A DNA stretch of 64,000 nucleotides, taken from contig JAFLSW010000001.1 of NCBI GenBank assembly GCA_022510725.1, positions 186,001 to 250,000 of the forward strand. Direction: 5' to 3'. Position 1 is the stretch's first letter, and the number at the start of each line of letters is the position of its first letter. The DNA comes from Lachnospiraceae bacterium (GTDB taxonomy: Bacteria; Bacillota; Clostridia; Lachnospirales; Lachnospiraceae). Both the position numbers and the translations under genes were made by a program. The notes under the pieces were generated by a model. That model was given only the letters and a program-made list of their open reading frames with translations, was not told where the DNA came from and made no database searches. Of this stretch, positions 1 to 9,143 are shown piece after piece.

Positions 1-1
1 T

Positions 2-286
2 TCCAGCGTGACAGAGTATTTGTCCGATGGACAGATACAGGTAGCGCATATGGATATAGACACCCAGCCTACGATGCCCTATGAATGGTTATGTCCCAAA
101 TATTATTATGAAGAAGGATATTATGAGGGAAAAACTTTCATGCTTCTGGCAAGATCTGAAGAGCTGGCCATGTTTAATGGGGAGATCAGCATTATGCAGG
201 ATGGGGTAAAGGTATATGAAGACGAGTATTATGTGATTTATGAAGGAGAAGGCATGTATCTGTTTTCTTCAGGCGGAGAAGAGTGA
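2..286 (+). CDS. 3' end of an unidentified protein (partial)
   Basis: The reading frame is open from the left edge of the window to the TGA at 284-286, so this is the C-terminal part (about 94 residues) of a gene that starts outside. The segment is acidic and very rich in Tyr and Glu, with a YYYEEGYYEGK stretch, and has no membrane segment or motif that I recognise. A GTG at 8 could serve as a start but has no ribosome site. The next gene begins 4 bases after the stop on the same strand, so the two are probably cotranscribed; since that gene is a CgeB-like glycosyltransferase this may belong to a surface-glycan or spore-coat locus. That link is inference from position only. Confidence 0.55.
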   Translation, partial: SSVTEYLSDGQIQVAHMDIDTQPTMPYEWLCPKYYYEEGYYEGKTFMLLARSEELAMFNGEISIMQDGVKVYEDEYYVIYEGEGMYLFSSGGEE

Positions 287-290
287 GCAA

Positions 291-1487
291 ATGGGAAGGA
301 TCACGCGCATTATCATGTTTGAAGGGGATATTGAGACCACTGCCTATTTTTCCAGGCAAATGGAAAAGACTTTTCAAAAAGAAGGGTATGAAACCTTCTT
401 TTATGATTATAAACGGGAAAAAGAATGTGCAAAAGAGCTGCTTTTGTTTCTGAAAAAGGATGAAACGGCTCTTGTTACTTTTAATTTTCACGGTTTGTGC
501 GGAAACAGAGAGATCTTTTACGATGAGGTTCAAGGCGGATATATATGGGATGATTTTCGTGTACCTTGTATCAATATCGTGGTGGATCATCCTTTGTATT
601 ATCATCGCTTGTTACAATGCGTTCCCAAGGGATATGTTCACATCAGCATCGATAAAAATCATGAACGCTATATGGAGGAATATTTTCCTGAAATAACCAG
701 AGGCCCCTTTCTTCCTCTGGCAGGAACAGGGCTTTTGCCAAAGGGAGCATATAAGCCCATAAAGAACCGTTCCATGGATATTGTGTTTACAGGAAATTAT
801 GTTAGACCGGAAAACTTTGATGTGTATATAGAACGGGCAGGAGAGGAATATGCGGCATTTTACAGGGGCATATTGCAGGAATTAAAGGAGCAGCCCGCCT
901 TGATCTTGGAGGATGTGGCAAAAAGGCACATTTACCGGGAAATTCCCGAGGCCACTCATGATGAGGTGAAAGAAACCCTGTCCAATATGACCTTTTTGGA
1001 TATGTACATCCGATTCTATTTCAGACAGGAAGCGGTACGGATTCTGGCAGATGCGGGATTTCCGGTTCATGTGTTTGGCATTGGCTGGGATGAAGCGCCC
1101 GTAGAGAAGAAGGAAAATGTGATCATAGGAGGAAGCCTGGATTCCCTGGAATGTCTGGAAAAGATCGCTGACAGTAAAATATCTTTGAATGTCATGCCCT
1201 GGTTTAAAGAGGGGGCTCACGATAGAATCTTTAATTCTATGCTAAACGGAGCAGTCTGTCTGACTGACAGTTCGCTCTATCTGGATCGGTATTTAAGAGA
1301 TGGAGAAAATGCGGCTCTCTTTACCCTGGAAGGACTAAGTGAACTGCCACAGATAACAGAAAAGCTTTTAAAAGATGAGAACAAGATGCAGTCCATAGCG
1401 GATCGGGGCTATGACATGGCAAAGAAAGATCATACATGGGAGCAAAGGGCTCTTAAGCTGATAGAACTTTTGCATGCCTATGATTAG
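291..1487 (+). CDS. CgeB-like glycosyltransferase
   Basis: A 398-residue cytosolic protein resembling the CgeB / DUF3880 type of glycosyltransferase. The N-terminal half begins with a Rossmann-like strand and contains a VVDHPLYYH segment. The C-terminal half ends with a GT-B-like nucleotide-sugar region: SLNVMPWFKEGAHDRIFNSMLNGAVCLTDSS, then a DGENAALF segment and a C-terminal HTWEQRALKLIELL helix. In this family the last region binds the sugar donor, and CgeB itself is involved in spore outer-layer glycosylation in Bacillus. I chose ATG 291; an upstream in-frame ATG at 240 lies inside the preceding gene, and ATG 315 is an alternative. A bidirectional terminator follows. Donor and acceptor cannot be read from the sequence. 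Confidence 0.75.
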   Translation: MGRITRIIMFEGDIETTAYFSRQMEKTFQKEGYETFFYDYKREKECAKELLLFLKKDETALVTFNFHGLCGNREIFYDEVQGGYIWDDFRVPCINIVVDHPLYYHRLLQCVPKGYVHISIDKNHERYMEEYFPEITRGPFLPLAGTGLLPKGAYKPIKNRSMDIVFTGNYVRPENFDVYIERAGEEYAAFYRGILQELKEQPALILEDVAKRHIYREIPEATHDEVKETLSNMTFLDMYIRFYFRQEAVRILADAGFPVHVFGIGWDEAPVEKKENVIIGGSLDSLECLEKIADSKISLNVMPWFKEGAHDRIFNSMLNGAVCLTDSSLYLDRYLRDGENAALFTLEGLSELPQITEKLLKDENKMQSIADRGYDMAKKDHTWEQRALKLIELLHAYD

Positions 1488-1510
1488 GAAAGCAGTATAC
1501 ATGATAAAAA

Positions 1511-1548
1511 GACCTCGGAAAGCATTTGCTTTCCGGGGTCTTATATTT
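1511..1548. terminator. Bidirectional rho-independent terminator
   Basis: A 13-bp stem (GACCTCGGAAAGC pairing with GCTTTCCGGGGTC, one wobble) with an ATTT loop at 1511-1540. It is flanked by A-rich sequence on the left and TTATATTT on the right, and lies between the convergent glycosyltransferase and histidine kinase genes. Confidence 0.85.
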
Positions 1549-1569
1549 ACTGCAAGGTTCTGAGAAGAG

Positions 1570-3606
1570 CTATTCCTGTTCCGATTCGGGTTTTACCTTG
1601 GTAAGGTAATCGTTAACCTCTTCCGCTAATTTATCAAACAAGTCTATAGCCTCTTCATGGCTTTCCTTTATGTAATCAATGTTTTGCTCTTTGCCGGCCA
1701 TTTCCAAAAGCCTTGCTTTTTCGGAAAGGACCAAAGCACCCACCATCTTGGAAGTGCTCTTTAACGCATGGACATAAATGGTGTAATTGGTGTAATCCTC
1801 TGCTTCATAAGAAGTAATGATATCATTCTTATTCTTTGCTGCATTATCCCGGAAGGACTCTAACAGGAACCGGAAGGTTTCCTTGCTTCCTTCGGCAGAT
1901 TCTACCGCAGCTGTCACATCGATCTGCTCAAACTGATAATCTGCGGTGATCTCATCGGCAATGGATTTCCACAGCTTGCTGAAGATATCCTGTTCTACTT
2001 TGTCATATTCTACCAGCACATAGCGGTTTTCCGGCAGATATTCCAAGATCTTTTCTTCCAAGGGTTTGCCCTGGATAGGCTTTGACATGTAGTCGATAAA
2101 GCCTTCTGCCTCGTACATTTCCTTTGCGCCGGACACGGCATTGGCCGTCAGAACGATAACCGGTGTATCCTGGTTGGGGCCGTCCATTTCTTTCAAGCGA
2201 TGCAGTGTTTCGATGCCGTCGATATTGGGCATCATGTGATCCATCAGGATCAGATCGTAATAGTTTTCTGCGCATAGATCCAATGCCTCCAAACCGCCGG
2301 AAGCTTTATCTACCTTGATCTGTGTGCTCTTAAGCAGACCTTCCACAACGGCAATGTTCATTGCGTTATCATCTACGACCAGGATCCGTGCATTGGGTGC
2401 CACGAAAGTAGTACGGTATTTTTTGTGTTTCTCACGGCTGTATGCGTATTTCTCGCGGAATTTACCGATAGGCTTTCTGTCTCTGATGCCCTGTTTTAAG
2501 ACAAAGGAGAAGGTGGAGCCTACGCCGTAATCGCTGCGTACATTTAAATCGCTGCCCATCAGCTCTAAGAGCTGCTTGGTAATGCTTAAGCCGAGGCCGG
2601 TACCTTCGATATTGCGGTTTCTTCTTTCTTCGATACGCTCGAAGGATACGAATAATTTATCCAGATCCTCCGGCTTGATACCGATACCGGTATCGGTTAC
2701 GGAAACGATCAGGTTGATGGAGGAGTCGCCTGCTTCCTTCCAGTCTACCTTTAATACCACGCTGCCTTCCTTGGTGTATTTCACGGCGTTGGTAAGGATG
2801 TTGATGATGATCTGACGAAGCCTTACATCATCACCGTAAAGGAGATAAGGCAGGTCTTCCGCCACAACAGGAGTGAATTCCAGTCCTTTGTTTGCTACCT
2901 TGATCTCGATCATGTTCATGATCTCGGACAGGACATTTGCGATCTCGTATTCTACGGGAAGGATCTCCATCTTGCCACACTCGATCTTGGAGAAGTCAAG
3001 CAGGTCGTTTACCAGAGATAACAAGGTGGTGCTGGCGTCTCTGATATTTTCTGCATAGCCGATGATGGGCTTTTCTGTTGCTTCACGGATGATGATCTCG
3101 TCCATACCTAAAATGGTATTGATAGGAGTCCGGATCTCATGGGACATATTTGCAAGGAAATTGGATTTGGCTTTGTTTGCCGCGTCTGCCATATCCTTTA
3201 ATTCCTGTAGGTTCTTGTTGGTCTTATAGTGGCTTGTAATATCGGTCAGCCATAGGAATCGGCTTGCCGAGCCGTCCTCGTCCAAAAACTCACAACGGAT
3301 CTCATAAATCTTAGAAAGCTCCTCGGATACATATTCCTTTGCGGAAAACAGCTTTCTTAAGGCAGGAAATTCGGAAATGTTTGCAACAGCAGCGATCTTG
3401 GGGAATAATTGTTCAAACTCATTGTTGTAGAACAGGATCTGCTCCGAATCGGACAAGATCAAAACCGCACCTACATCATGGTTCAAAATTTCCCTGGTAG
3501 CTGCATGAACCGAATCCACTGTCGGAGGCTTGTTTTTGGAAAGCTTCAGGTTGAAAACAACGGAAACCGCCAAAAGAACAGCCAGAATAATTACCAATAC
3601 GATCAT
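1570..3606 (-). CDS. Hybrid sensor histidine kinase (HisKA-HATPase-REC-Hpt)
   Basis: A 678-residue phosphorelay kinase. Residues 1-21 form one membrane helix, followed by a PAS-like domain (about 35-130). HisKA has the phospho-acceptor H156 in SHEIRTP; the ATPase domain has N273, DTGIGI (305-310) and GTGLGL. A receiver follows with acidic pocket D412-D413, phospho-acceptor D456 (LILMDHMMP) and K509. A C-terminal Hpt domain carries H613 in HALKS. All phospho-transfer residues are present, so a His-Asp-His relay is expected. There is no output domain, so an unseen response regulator must be the target. The gene lies 120 bp downstream of the split deacetylase gene and has its own promoter overlapping that gene's stop codon. 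Its domain order matches the kinase at 4415, inside the insertion. Confidence 0.93.
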   Translation of the reverse strand: MIVLVIILAVLLAVSVVFNLKLSKNKPPTVDSVHAATREILNHDVGAVLILSDSEQILFYNNEFEQLFPKIAAVANISEFPALRKLFSAKEYVSEELSKIYEIRCEFLDEDGSASRFLWLTDITSHYKTNKNLQELKDMADAANKAKSNFLANMSHEIRTPINTILGMDEIIIREATEKPIIGYAENIRDASTTLLSLVNDLLDFSKIECGKMEILPVEYEIANVLSEIMNMIEIKVANKGLEFTPVVAEDLPYLLYGDDVRLRQIIINILTNAVKYTKEGSVVLKVDWKEAGDSSINLIVSVTDTGIGIKPEDLDKLFVSFERIEERRNRNIEGTGLGLSITKQLLELMGSDLNVRSDYGVGSTFSFVLKQGIRDRKPIGKFREKYAYSREKHKKYRTTFVAPNARILVVDDNAMNIAVVEGLLKSTQIKVDKASGGLEALDLCAENYYDLILMDHMMPNIDGIETLHRLKEMDGPNQDTPVIVLTANAVSGAKEMYEAEGFIDYMSKPIQGKPLEEKILEYLPENRYVLVEYDKVEQDIFSKLWKSIADEITADYQFEQIDVTAAVESAEGSKETFRFLLESFRDNAAKNKNDIITSYEAEDYTNYTIYVHALKSTSKMVGALVLSEKARLLEMAGKEQNIDYIKESHEEAIDLFDKLAEEVNDYLTKVKPESEQE

Positions 3607-3700
3607 AGTTTATCTTCCTTCTTCCCTGAGATTCCAAGGAATCCCTTAATTTGTGAGCCGTCCCGATCCCCCAAAAGAAAGTTTCGCGCTCATTGCCATT

Positions 3701-3729
3701 ATTATAACAAAAATGGATGCAGGAATCAA
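3701..3729 (-). promoter_or_regulatory. Sigma-A-type promoter of the 1570-3606 kinase
   Basis: On the minus strand TTGATT (3729-3724), a 17-base spacer and TATAAT (3706-3701). The -35 box overlaps the TGA stop of the deacetylase 3' part, so the kinase can be transcribed regardless of whether the deacetylase gene upstream is intact. Confidence 0.65.
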
Positions 3730-4313
3730 TCTTGAATCTGCCTTCCTTCACTGTTCATATGATAATTATTTTTGTAGATCAGATCGGATACGGGAACAAA
3801 AGTGTATCCTGCCTCTTTCAGCCGGGTGATCAGGGTATCCAGGGCGTCTGCAGTATATTTGGCGCCGTTGTGGCAAAGGATGATGGTGCCGTTTCCCAAA
3901 TGCTTATGGCCGCATACTCGTTCGATGATATCGTTTGCTCCGTAATCCTTCCAATCCAGGCTGTCTACATCCCATTGGATGGTGTAATAGCCCAGTTCCC
4001 TCGCATTGGTTATGACATGATTGTCATAATCTCCGTAAGGAGGACGGAATAAAAACATATCGTAGCCCGTCAGATTTTTTACCTTATCATGGACTTTTTG
4101 CAGTTCTTCCTTACATTGTTCGTCGGACAACTGGGACATATTTTTGTGGTTTTCGCTGTGGTTTCCCAGATCGTGTCCGTCAGCCAGAATGGCTTTTACA
4201 TCATCGGGATAGGCCTCCACCCAGCCTCCCGTCATGAAGAAGGTAACACGAACATTATGCTTTTTTAAGATTTCTAAGATCCTGGCGGTATCTTCGTTAC
4301 CCCAGGGCGGCGG
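3726..4313 (-). pseudogene. PdaB-like polysaccharide deacetylase, 3' part (interrupted gene)
   Basis: This is the catalytic body of a NodB-type polysaccharide deacetylase. Reading on the minus strand, the frame opens after a TAA at 4316-4314 with three prolines from element sequence and then WGNEDTARILEILKKHNVRVTFF. It goes on to the zinc-binding HDLGNHSENH (motif 2), RPPYG (motif 3) and a C-terminal LCHNG motif. The missing piece is the first 61 codons, including the TFDAA half of motif 1. That piece lies 12.6 kb away at 16963-17145 on the same strand. Joining the two at the shared CA gives 61 + 192 = 253 codons, the normal size of PdaB proteins. An internal ATG at 4235 could start a truncated product but would lack the catalytic Asp of motif 1. 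PdaB acts late in Bacillus sporulation; here that role is inferred. Confidence 0.85.
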
Positions 4314-4323
4314 TTACTTGCGG
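4285..4323. other. attL: left junction of the inserted element
   Basis: Deacetylase sequence continues without break up to the CA at 4303-4304 (second and third plus-strand bases of the Trp codon complement CCA). From 4305 the sequence is foreign: three proline codons, then an in-frame stop. The element-side arm GCGGCGGTTACTTGCGG (4307-4323) is an imperfect inverted copy (14 of 17) of the arm at 16942-16958 at the other end. The crossover dinucleotide is taken to be CA. Confidence 0.8.
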
Positions 4324-4329
4324 AAGGCT

Positions 4330-4358
4330 TTGTATTTTTGCGCGGAAAATGTTATACT
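4330..4358 (+). promoter_or_regulatory. Promoter of the element kinase operon
   Basis: TTGTAT (4330-4335), a 17-base spacer and TATACT (4353-4358), only 7 bases inside the attL arm. The predicted start is near 4365, about 50 bases before the kinase ATG. The element therefore brings its own promoter at its left end. Confidence 0.65.
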
Positions 4359-4414
4359 TATAAAGAATTGCAGGATCATAGCGGTGATGACATTTTTAAC
4401 AGGGGAGAAAAACC

Positions 4415-7270
4415 ATGAACAACCTCTTTTTTGTGATGCAGATCATAGCTCTGCTTTTAACTTTCGTGGCCATTGCATTGGTCATACATATGGATGGCAG
4501 CAATGTGCAGAAGATGATGGTCTGCTTTATGATCGGCGTATTGGTGCAAAATTCCGGCAATCTGTTTGAGGCCCTTTCCCAAAGTGCAGGGGAAGCTCTT
4601 GTTGCCATTAAGCTGCAATATCTGGGGGCCTGTTTTGTCCCCCTGTTCTTCAGTCAGTTCATATTCCTATACTGTAACCAATATCGGCCTAAATGGCTTT
4701 TTACCTCTTTGGGTATTGTTTCTCTTTTGCTGGTACTGTCTGTATGGACCTGTGACTATCATTCCATCTTTTATAAAGAAATGACATATGTATCCGGGGG
4801 AAGCCATCCCCATTATGAATTTTCTTATGGCATCGGTTTTTGGATCTTTATTATCATAGGGGCGCTGCTGCCCTTCGGATTGGCAGTTTTTGCCCTGATC
4901 CGTGCTATTTTTGAGGATAATTATCAAAGGCGGAAAAATCATTATATCATGGTCATTGCCCTGGCTGTTATTCCTACAGGGGCACTGCTTCTTAGAGCGA
5001 GCCAGATGATGAAGGATTACGATCTGGTGCCGCCTGTTCTGGCCATCGTGCTTTCCAGTGTGGTGATCGCAGTCTGGAGCCGGCGCAATTATGATCTGAG
5101 CCATACAGCGGCAGATGTGGTCCTGCATAAGACCATAAACGGGGTTATCTTTTTGGATGATGAGCAAAAGATCGTGGGCTTTAATCCTGCTACGGCAAAG
5201 ATATTTGATGATATGAACGAAAAGATGGTGGGAAAAACCATTACAAAAATACAGGATTTTCCCACAGTGCTCATATCGGAAAAGGGGAAACAGGAATTTT
5301 CCATAGGCGACAGACATTATGAAGGATATATGGAGCCGGTTATGGATAAAAACGATACGCTCCTTGGCTATACCATCATGATCTTTGATGTTACTGAGAG
5401 CAAACGCTTGATGATGGAAAGCATGAAGATGCGGGAAAGGGCGGAAGCTGCAAACCGGGCAAAGAGTGAATTTATGGCGGCTATGTCTCATGAGATGCGT
5501 ACTCCCATGAATGCCATTGTAGGATTTGCAGAGCTGATCAAGGAGGAGAGCCTGGGACGAAAGGTTTATCAGTATGCCTGCGATATCAAAGATGCCTCCG
5601 GACGGCTGTTGGAGATCTTTGACGATATCTGGGATATGTCCTCCATGGAAGCAGGAAAGCTGGAGATCCTGCCAAAGGATTACAATATCAGGAATCTTTT
5701 GCGGAATGTGTCGGAGAAGGCGGATGGAGCAGCAAAAGAAAAAGGACTGCTCTATAGTATGACCGTGGACGAAAGCCTGCCCGTAGAATATCATGGAGAT
5801 GAAGAGCGTATCAAACAGGTGTTAGACCATGTATTGGATAATGCCGTTAAATTTACCGACATCGGACGCATCTCCCTGACTGTGGAGGGAGAAAACCGGT
5901 CAGAGGATCCGATTCTTTTAAGATTTATCATAACGGATACGGGCATCGGGATCGAAGAAAAGAATCTCAAAAAAATATTTTATAATTTTGAACAGGTGGA
6001 TTCCAGTGAAAGCAGAAATGTGGGCGGAACGGGCATCGGTCTTTCCGTATCCAAAAACATTGTGGAATTAATGGGCGGAACCTTACAGGTAGAGAGCCAG
6101 ATCGGAAAAGGAAGCACCTTTACCATTTGCATTCCCCAAAGCATCAGGGATAAAAAGACAATAGGAGAATCTATAAAGGAAGCACCGGAGCACAAGGAAG
6201 AACCGGTTATGTTCTCTGCACCTGACTGTCACATTCTGATCGTGGATGACAACCTGATCAACCGCAAGATCGCCAAGGGCATGTTAAAGGATTACGGTTT
6301 TCAGATCGACGAAGCGGAAAGCGGGCAGGAGGCCATTGATCTTGTCAAAGAGCAGAAATATGATATTATCTTTATGGATCATATGATGCCGGAAATGGAC
6401 GGCATGGAGACCACCGGCATTATCAGGAAAGAATGCGGCAAAAACGGTGAAGAAGCGGTGGTGGTTGCCTTAACTGCCAATGCTATGAAGGGCATCAGGG
6501 AGATGTTTTTAAGCAACGGTTTCCAGGATTTTGTGGTAAAACCGATAGACAGAATACTTTTGCATAATGTATTATCAAAGTGGATACCGGAAGAGAAAAA
6601 GGAAAGTGCCATTGCACAGGTGGCTTTCAACGATGTCAGCTTTGATGAGATCGAAGGTATTTTTGTAAAAGGCATCAATATCAAGAAGGTAATGGAACAG
6701 CACGCCGGAAGCTTAAGCGAATACCTGGATATCTTAAATCTTTTCTATCTGGATGGCATGCGTAAGACTGAATTGATCCAGAAACTAAAGGATGAAAAGG
6801 ACTATGAAAATTATAAGATCGAGGTTCATGGCCTAAAAAGCGCTTCTGCCAACATAGGTGCCCAGGATCTGTCAAAACAGGCGGAATTTCTGGAGGTTGC
6901 CGCCACATCGGCAAACGAGGAATTTATTGATAATAACCATGACATCATGATCGAAAGCTACAATAACCTGCTCTCGGAGATCAAAAACCTGCTGGATAAG
7001 AGAAAGATCAAAGAGCAGCAGGATCATCCTAAGGAAACATTGGAGAAAGAGGCTGTCCTGAATGCCTTAAAAGAGTCTTTGGAGGCATTGGAACATTTCA
7101 AATCCAAGGATGTCAAGGATAAGCTGGAGTGGTTGTTGGAATATGATCTTGAGGATAAGCTGTACCGAAGCATTCAGGAGATACAGAACAAACTGCAGCT
7201 TTATGAGGATGAAGAAGCGGAAGAGCTTTTGAGAAATCTGATTCAGAAATATAGGGATGGAAAGGAATAA
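4415..7270 (+). CDS. Seven-TM hybrid histidine kinase (7TM-PAS-HisKA-HATPase-REC-Hpt)
   Basis: A 951-residue membrane kinase. Residues 1-225 form about seven hydrophobic helices, the 7TM sensor type found at the N-terminus of many clostridial kinases. A PAS-like domain (about 235-330) follows. HisKA has H359 in SHEMRTP; the ATPase has N476, DTGIGI and GTGIGL. The receiver has phospho-acceptor D655 (IIFMDHMMP) and K709, and Hpt has H805 in HGLKS. A charged, helical tail of about 90 residues closes the protein and resembles the tail of the response regulator that starts 6 bp downstream. That spacing makes the two a likely phosphorelay pair. The gene is the first of the inserted element. The ribosome site is AGGGGAG, 10 bases before the ATG. 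The signal sensed is unknown. Confidence 0.93.
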   Translation: MNNLFFVMQIIALLLTFVAIALVIHMDGSNVQKMMVCFMIGVLVQNSGNLFEALSQSAGEALVAIKLQYLGACFVPLFFSQFIFLYCNQYRPKWLFTSLGIVSLLLVLSVWTCDYHSIFYKEMTYVSGGSHPHYEFSYGIGFWIFIIIGALLPFGLAVFALIRAIFEDNYQRRKNHYIMVIALAVIPTGALLLRASQMMKDYDLVPPVLAIVLSSVVIAVWSRRNYDLSHTAADVVLHKTINGVIFLDDEQKIVGFNPATAKIFDDMNEKMVGKTITKIQDFPTVLISEKGKQEFSIGDRHYEGYMEPVMDKNDTLLGYTIMIFDVTESKRLMMESMKMRERAEAANRAKSEFMAAMSHEMRTPMNAIVGFAELIKEESLGRKVYQYACDIKDASGRLLEIFDDIWDMSSMEAGKLEILPKDYNIRNLLRNVSEKADGAAKEKGLLYSMTVDESLPVEYHGDEERIKQVLDHVLDNAVKFTDIGRISLTVEGENRSEDPILLRFIITDTGIGIEEKNLKKIFYNFEQVDSSESRNVGGTGIGLSVSKNIVELMGGTLQVESQIGKGSTFTICIPQSIRDKKTIGESIKEAPEHKEEPVMFSAPDCHILIVDDNLINRKIAKGMLKDYGFQIDEAESGQEAIDLVKEQKYDIIFMDHMMPEMDGMETTGIIRKECGKNGEEAVVVALTANAMKGIREMFLSNGFQDFVVKPIDRILLHNVLSKWIPEEKKESAIAQVAFNDVSFDEIEGIFVKGINIKKVMEQHAGSLSEYLDILNLFYLDGMRKTELIQKLKDEKDYENYKIEVHGLKSASANIGAQDLSKQAEFLEVAATSANEEFIDNNHDIMIESYNNLLSEIKNLLDKRKIKEQQDHPKETLEKEAVLNALKESLEALEHFKSKDVKDKLEWLLEYDLEDKLYRSIQEIQNKLQLYEDEEAEELLRNLIQKYRDGKE

Positions 7271-7275
7271 ATACT

Positions 7276-8130
7276 ATGGATGAAAAAATGAAAATTTTGG
7301 CAGTTGATGACAATGCGGTGAATCTGGCAACCATTGAACAGGAGCTTCAGGAGATTTATGAGGTCATTCCCGTCAACTCGGGAAGAAGAGCGTTAAAGCT
7401 CATTTGTCAGGAAAAGGTGGATCTGATCCTTTTGGATATTCAGATGCCGGTTATGGATGGTATTGAGACCTTAAAGCAGATCAGAGAGCAGGATAACGGT
7501 ATTACGGTTCCGGTTATCATGCTGACAGCAAAGCATGACAAGGCGACTGTTATTGAAGGTGCCAAGCTGGGCATCATGGACTATATCGTAAAGCCCTTTG
7601 ACGGAGAGGATCTGCGCCAGCGTATTGAGCGTGCCTTAAAATGGCGTGGTGCCATCCCCATGACTTTGAATGAGCTCTATGAGCGGGTGGAAGAGATCGA
7701 AAAATGCCTTCAGAATGAAAACTTCAAGCTGGCTGTCATTAAAACGGATGAAATGATGGGATTTGCTCTGGAAGCGGAAGTGGCAAAACGCCTTCAGGCA
7801 GCCAGAGTAAAAATGAAAAATGAAGACTTTATATCTGCAGAGCGTATTATTACCAGGATCCTGCGGATGCTGGATCTGAGAACTGCTGAGAGATTGGGCA
7901 ATGATCTTCCCGCCATCACGCCGGGAGAGTTAAATGCGAAGCTGTTATTTATCCTGTATGATCTGGAGCATTTCCAGGTAGATGATGCGGAGGAGAAGTT
8001 GGAAGAATTGCTGCAGTATGGTATTCCTGCGGCTGTCAGGGAAAAATGTGTCAGTGCACAAAATAGTCTGAAAGAATATGATGATGGAGAGGCAGAGCGT
8101 CTCATCAGAGAGGCCTTGAGAGGATTTTAA
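7276..8130 (+). CDS. Response regulator without DNA-binding domain
   Basis: A 284-residue protein. Residues 5-125 are a canonical receiver: acidic pair D11-D12, phospho-acceptor D54 in LILLDIQMP, a Thr in MLTA and Lys in KPF. The remaining 155 residues are helical and charged (MTLNELYERVEEIEKCLQ, then EDFISAERIITRILRML) with no recognisable DNA-binding, enzymatic or RNA-binding domain. It lies 5 bases after the kinase stop and so is translationally linked with it. The likely role is as the terminal or intermediate acceptor of the relay, acting through protein contacts. The C-terminal helices share character with the kinase tail, which suggests direct interaction, but that is inference. Confidence 0.88.
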   Translation: MDEKMKILAVDDNAVNLATIEQELQEIYEVIPVNSGRRALKLICQEKVDLILLDIQMPVMDGIETLKQIREQDNGITVPVIMLTAKHDKATVIEGAKLGIMDYIVKPFDGEDLRQRIERALKWRGAIPMTLNELYERVEEIEKCLQNENFKLAVIKTDEMMGFALEAEVAKRLQAARVKMKNEDFISAERIITRILRMLDLRTAERLGNDLPAITPGELNAKLLFILYDLEHFQVDDAEEKLEELLQYGIPAAVREKCVSAQNSLKEYDDGEAERLIREALRGF

Positions 8131-8169
8131 GCTCTTAAGCTCTGTATCGGCGAATGCAGCAGAGAGGTT

Positions 8170-9063
8170 ATGATGTTTAAGCAGATCAAGTATTTTCAGG
8201 CGGTTGTCCGCTTAGGCAGCTTCAGCGAAGCAGCCGAGGAATGTTACATATCACAGTCTGCTATCTCCCAACAGGTACAGGCATTGGAACGGGAGTTGGG
8301 GGTTACGCTGTTAAAAAGAGGAAACCGCCGTTTTTCCCTGACGCCTGCAGGAGAGCATTTTTACAGACAGAGCCTGCTTTTAACGGCGGACCTGGACAGG
8401 CTTTGTAGGGAAACTGCGCAGATCGCCCACGGAGATGACTTTACTCTGCGTATTGGATATCTAAAGGGCTACGGCGGCTCTGAATTTCAGAAAGCAGTGG
8501 CTGAATTTGCCACAAAGCATCCGGACATCCCGGTGGATATGAAGACCGGAAATCATGAGGATCTGTATGAACTGCTTCGGACAGGAGCGGTGGACCTGGT
8601 GTTAAACGACCAGCGAAGGGCTTTTTCCAATGAATATGTCAATACCATTTTGACCACCATAGGCTGTCATATTGAGATTTCCGCAAGAAATCCCATTGCC
8701 GGTCTGGAATTTGTCAATGCAGAGGATCTGCGGCACACGCCCTGCATCCTGATCGCTTCCAAGGAGCAGCGGGAAAATGAGCAAAACTATTACCGTGAGA
8801 TCTATGGCATCGCAGGGGAGGTTCTCTTTGCCGACGATCTGGATGAAGCTCGGCTCATGGTAGTAGGCGGAAAGGGCTATCTGCCCATTGAAGGCGGTTT
8901 TTTGCCGGAAGCCCTCAAAGAAAATATTGTCCGCCTGCCCCTTTGCAGAAACAATAAGCCCATAGAACGGAATTACTGTGCTTTTTGGAAGATTGATAAT
9001 TCCGGCTTTTATGTGGAAGAATTTGCAGATATGCTGAAGGGACAGTTTGGTAAGAAGAAATAG
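8170..9063 (+). CDS. LysR-family transcriptional regulator
   Basis: A 297-residue LysR regulator. The N-terminal winged helix-turn-helix (residues 3-62) has the family pattern FQAVVRLGSFSEAAEECYISQSAISQQVQALERELGVTLLKR. The effector-binding domain follows (LRIGYLKGYGG from about residue 97 and a C-terminal region to 290). Two ATGs are adjacent (8170 and 8173); AGAGAGG at 8161-8167 is better spaced for the second. It lies 39 bp after the response regulator and is followed by a terminator. The redox operon at 9238 is on the same strand, which is less usual than a divergent target, but it is the obvious candidate for regulation. The effector is unknown. Confidence 0.9.
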   Translation: MMFKQIKYFQAVVRLGSFSEAAEECYISQSAISQQVQALERELGVTLLKRGNRRFSLTPAGEHFYRQSLLLTADLDRLCRETAQIAHGDDFTLRIGYLKGYGGSEFQKAVAEFATKHPDIPVDMKTGNHEDLYELLRTGAVDLVLNDQRRAFSNEYVNTILTTIGCHIEISARNPIAGLEFVNAEDLRHTPCILIASKEQRENEQNYYREIYGIAGEVLFADDLDEARLMVVGGKGYLPIEGGFLPEALKENIVRLPLCRNNKPIERNYCAFWKIDNSGFYVEEFADMLKGQFGKKK

Positions 9064-9077
9064 AGATATGCATGAAG

Positions 9078-9108
9078 AAGAGCCTGACAGGATGCAGGCT
9101 CTTTCGTA
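9078..9108 (+). terminator. Terminator after the LysR gene
   Basis: A 9-bp perfect stem AAGAGCCTG (9078-9086) with CAGGCTCTT (9095-9103), followed by T-rich sequence. It separates the regulatory genes from the flavodoxin operon. Confidence 0.75.
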
Positions 9109-9143
9109 TTAGTTTTTCTTATACAAAATCCCCGAAAACAAAA

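Noticed and set aside
3726..4235. The 3' deacetylase part as a complete short gene starting at ATG 4235
   Set aside because: Coding similarity continues upstream of that ATG through RVTFF, HNV and WGNEDTARI to the junction, and motif 1 would be missing; it is the rest of the interrupted gene.
4667..5794. Long open frame of 375 codons on the minus strand within the element kinase
   Set aside because: It is antisense to a clear kinase, its translation is His/Cys-rich without domains, and it has no ribosome site; an artefact of codon use.
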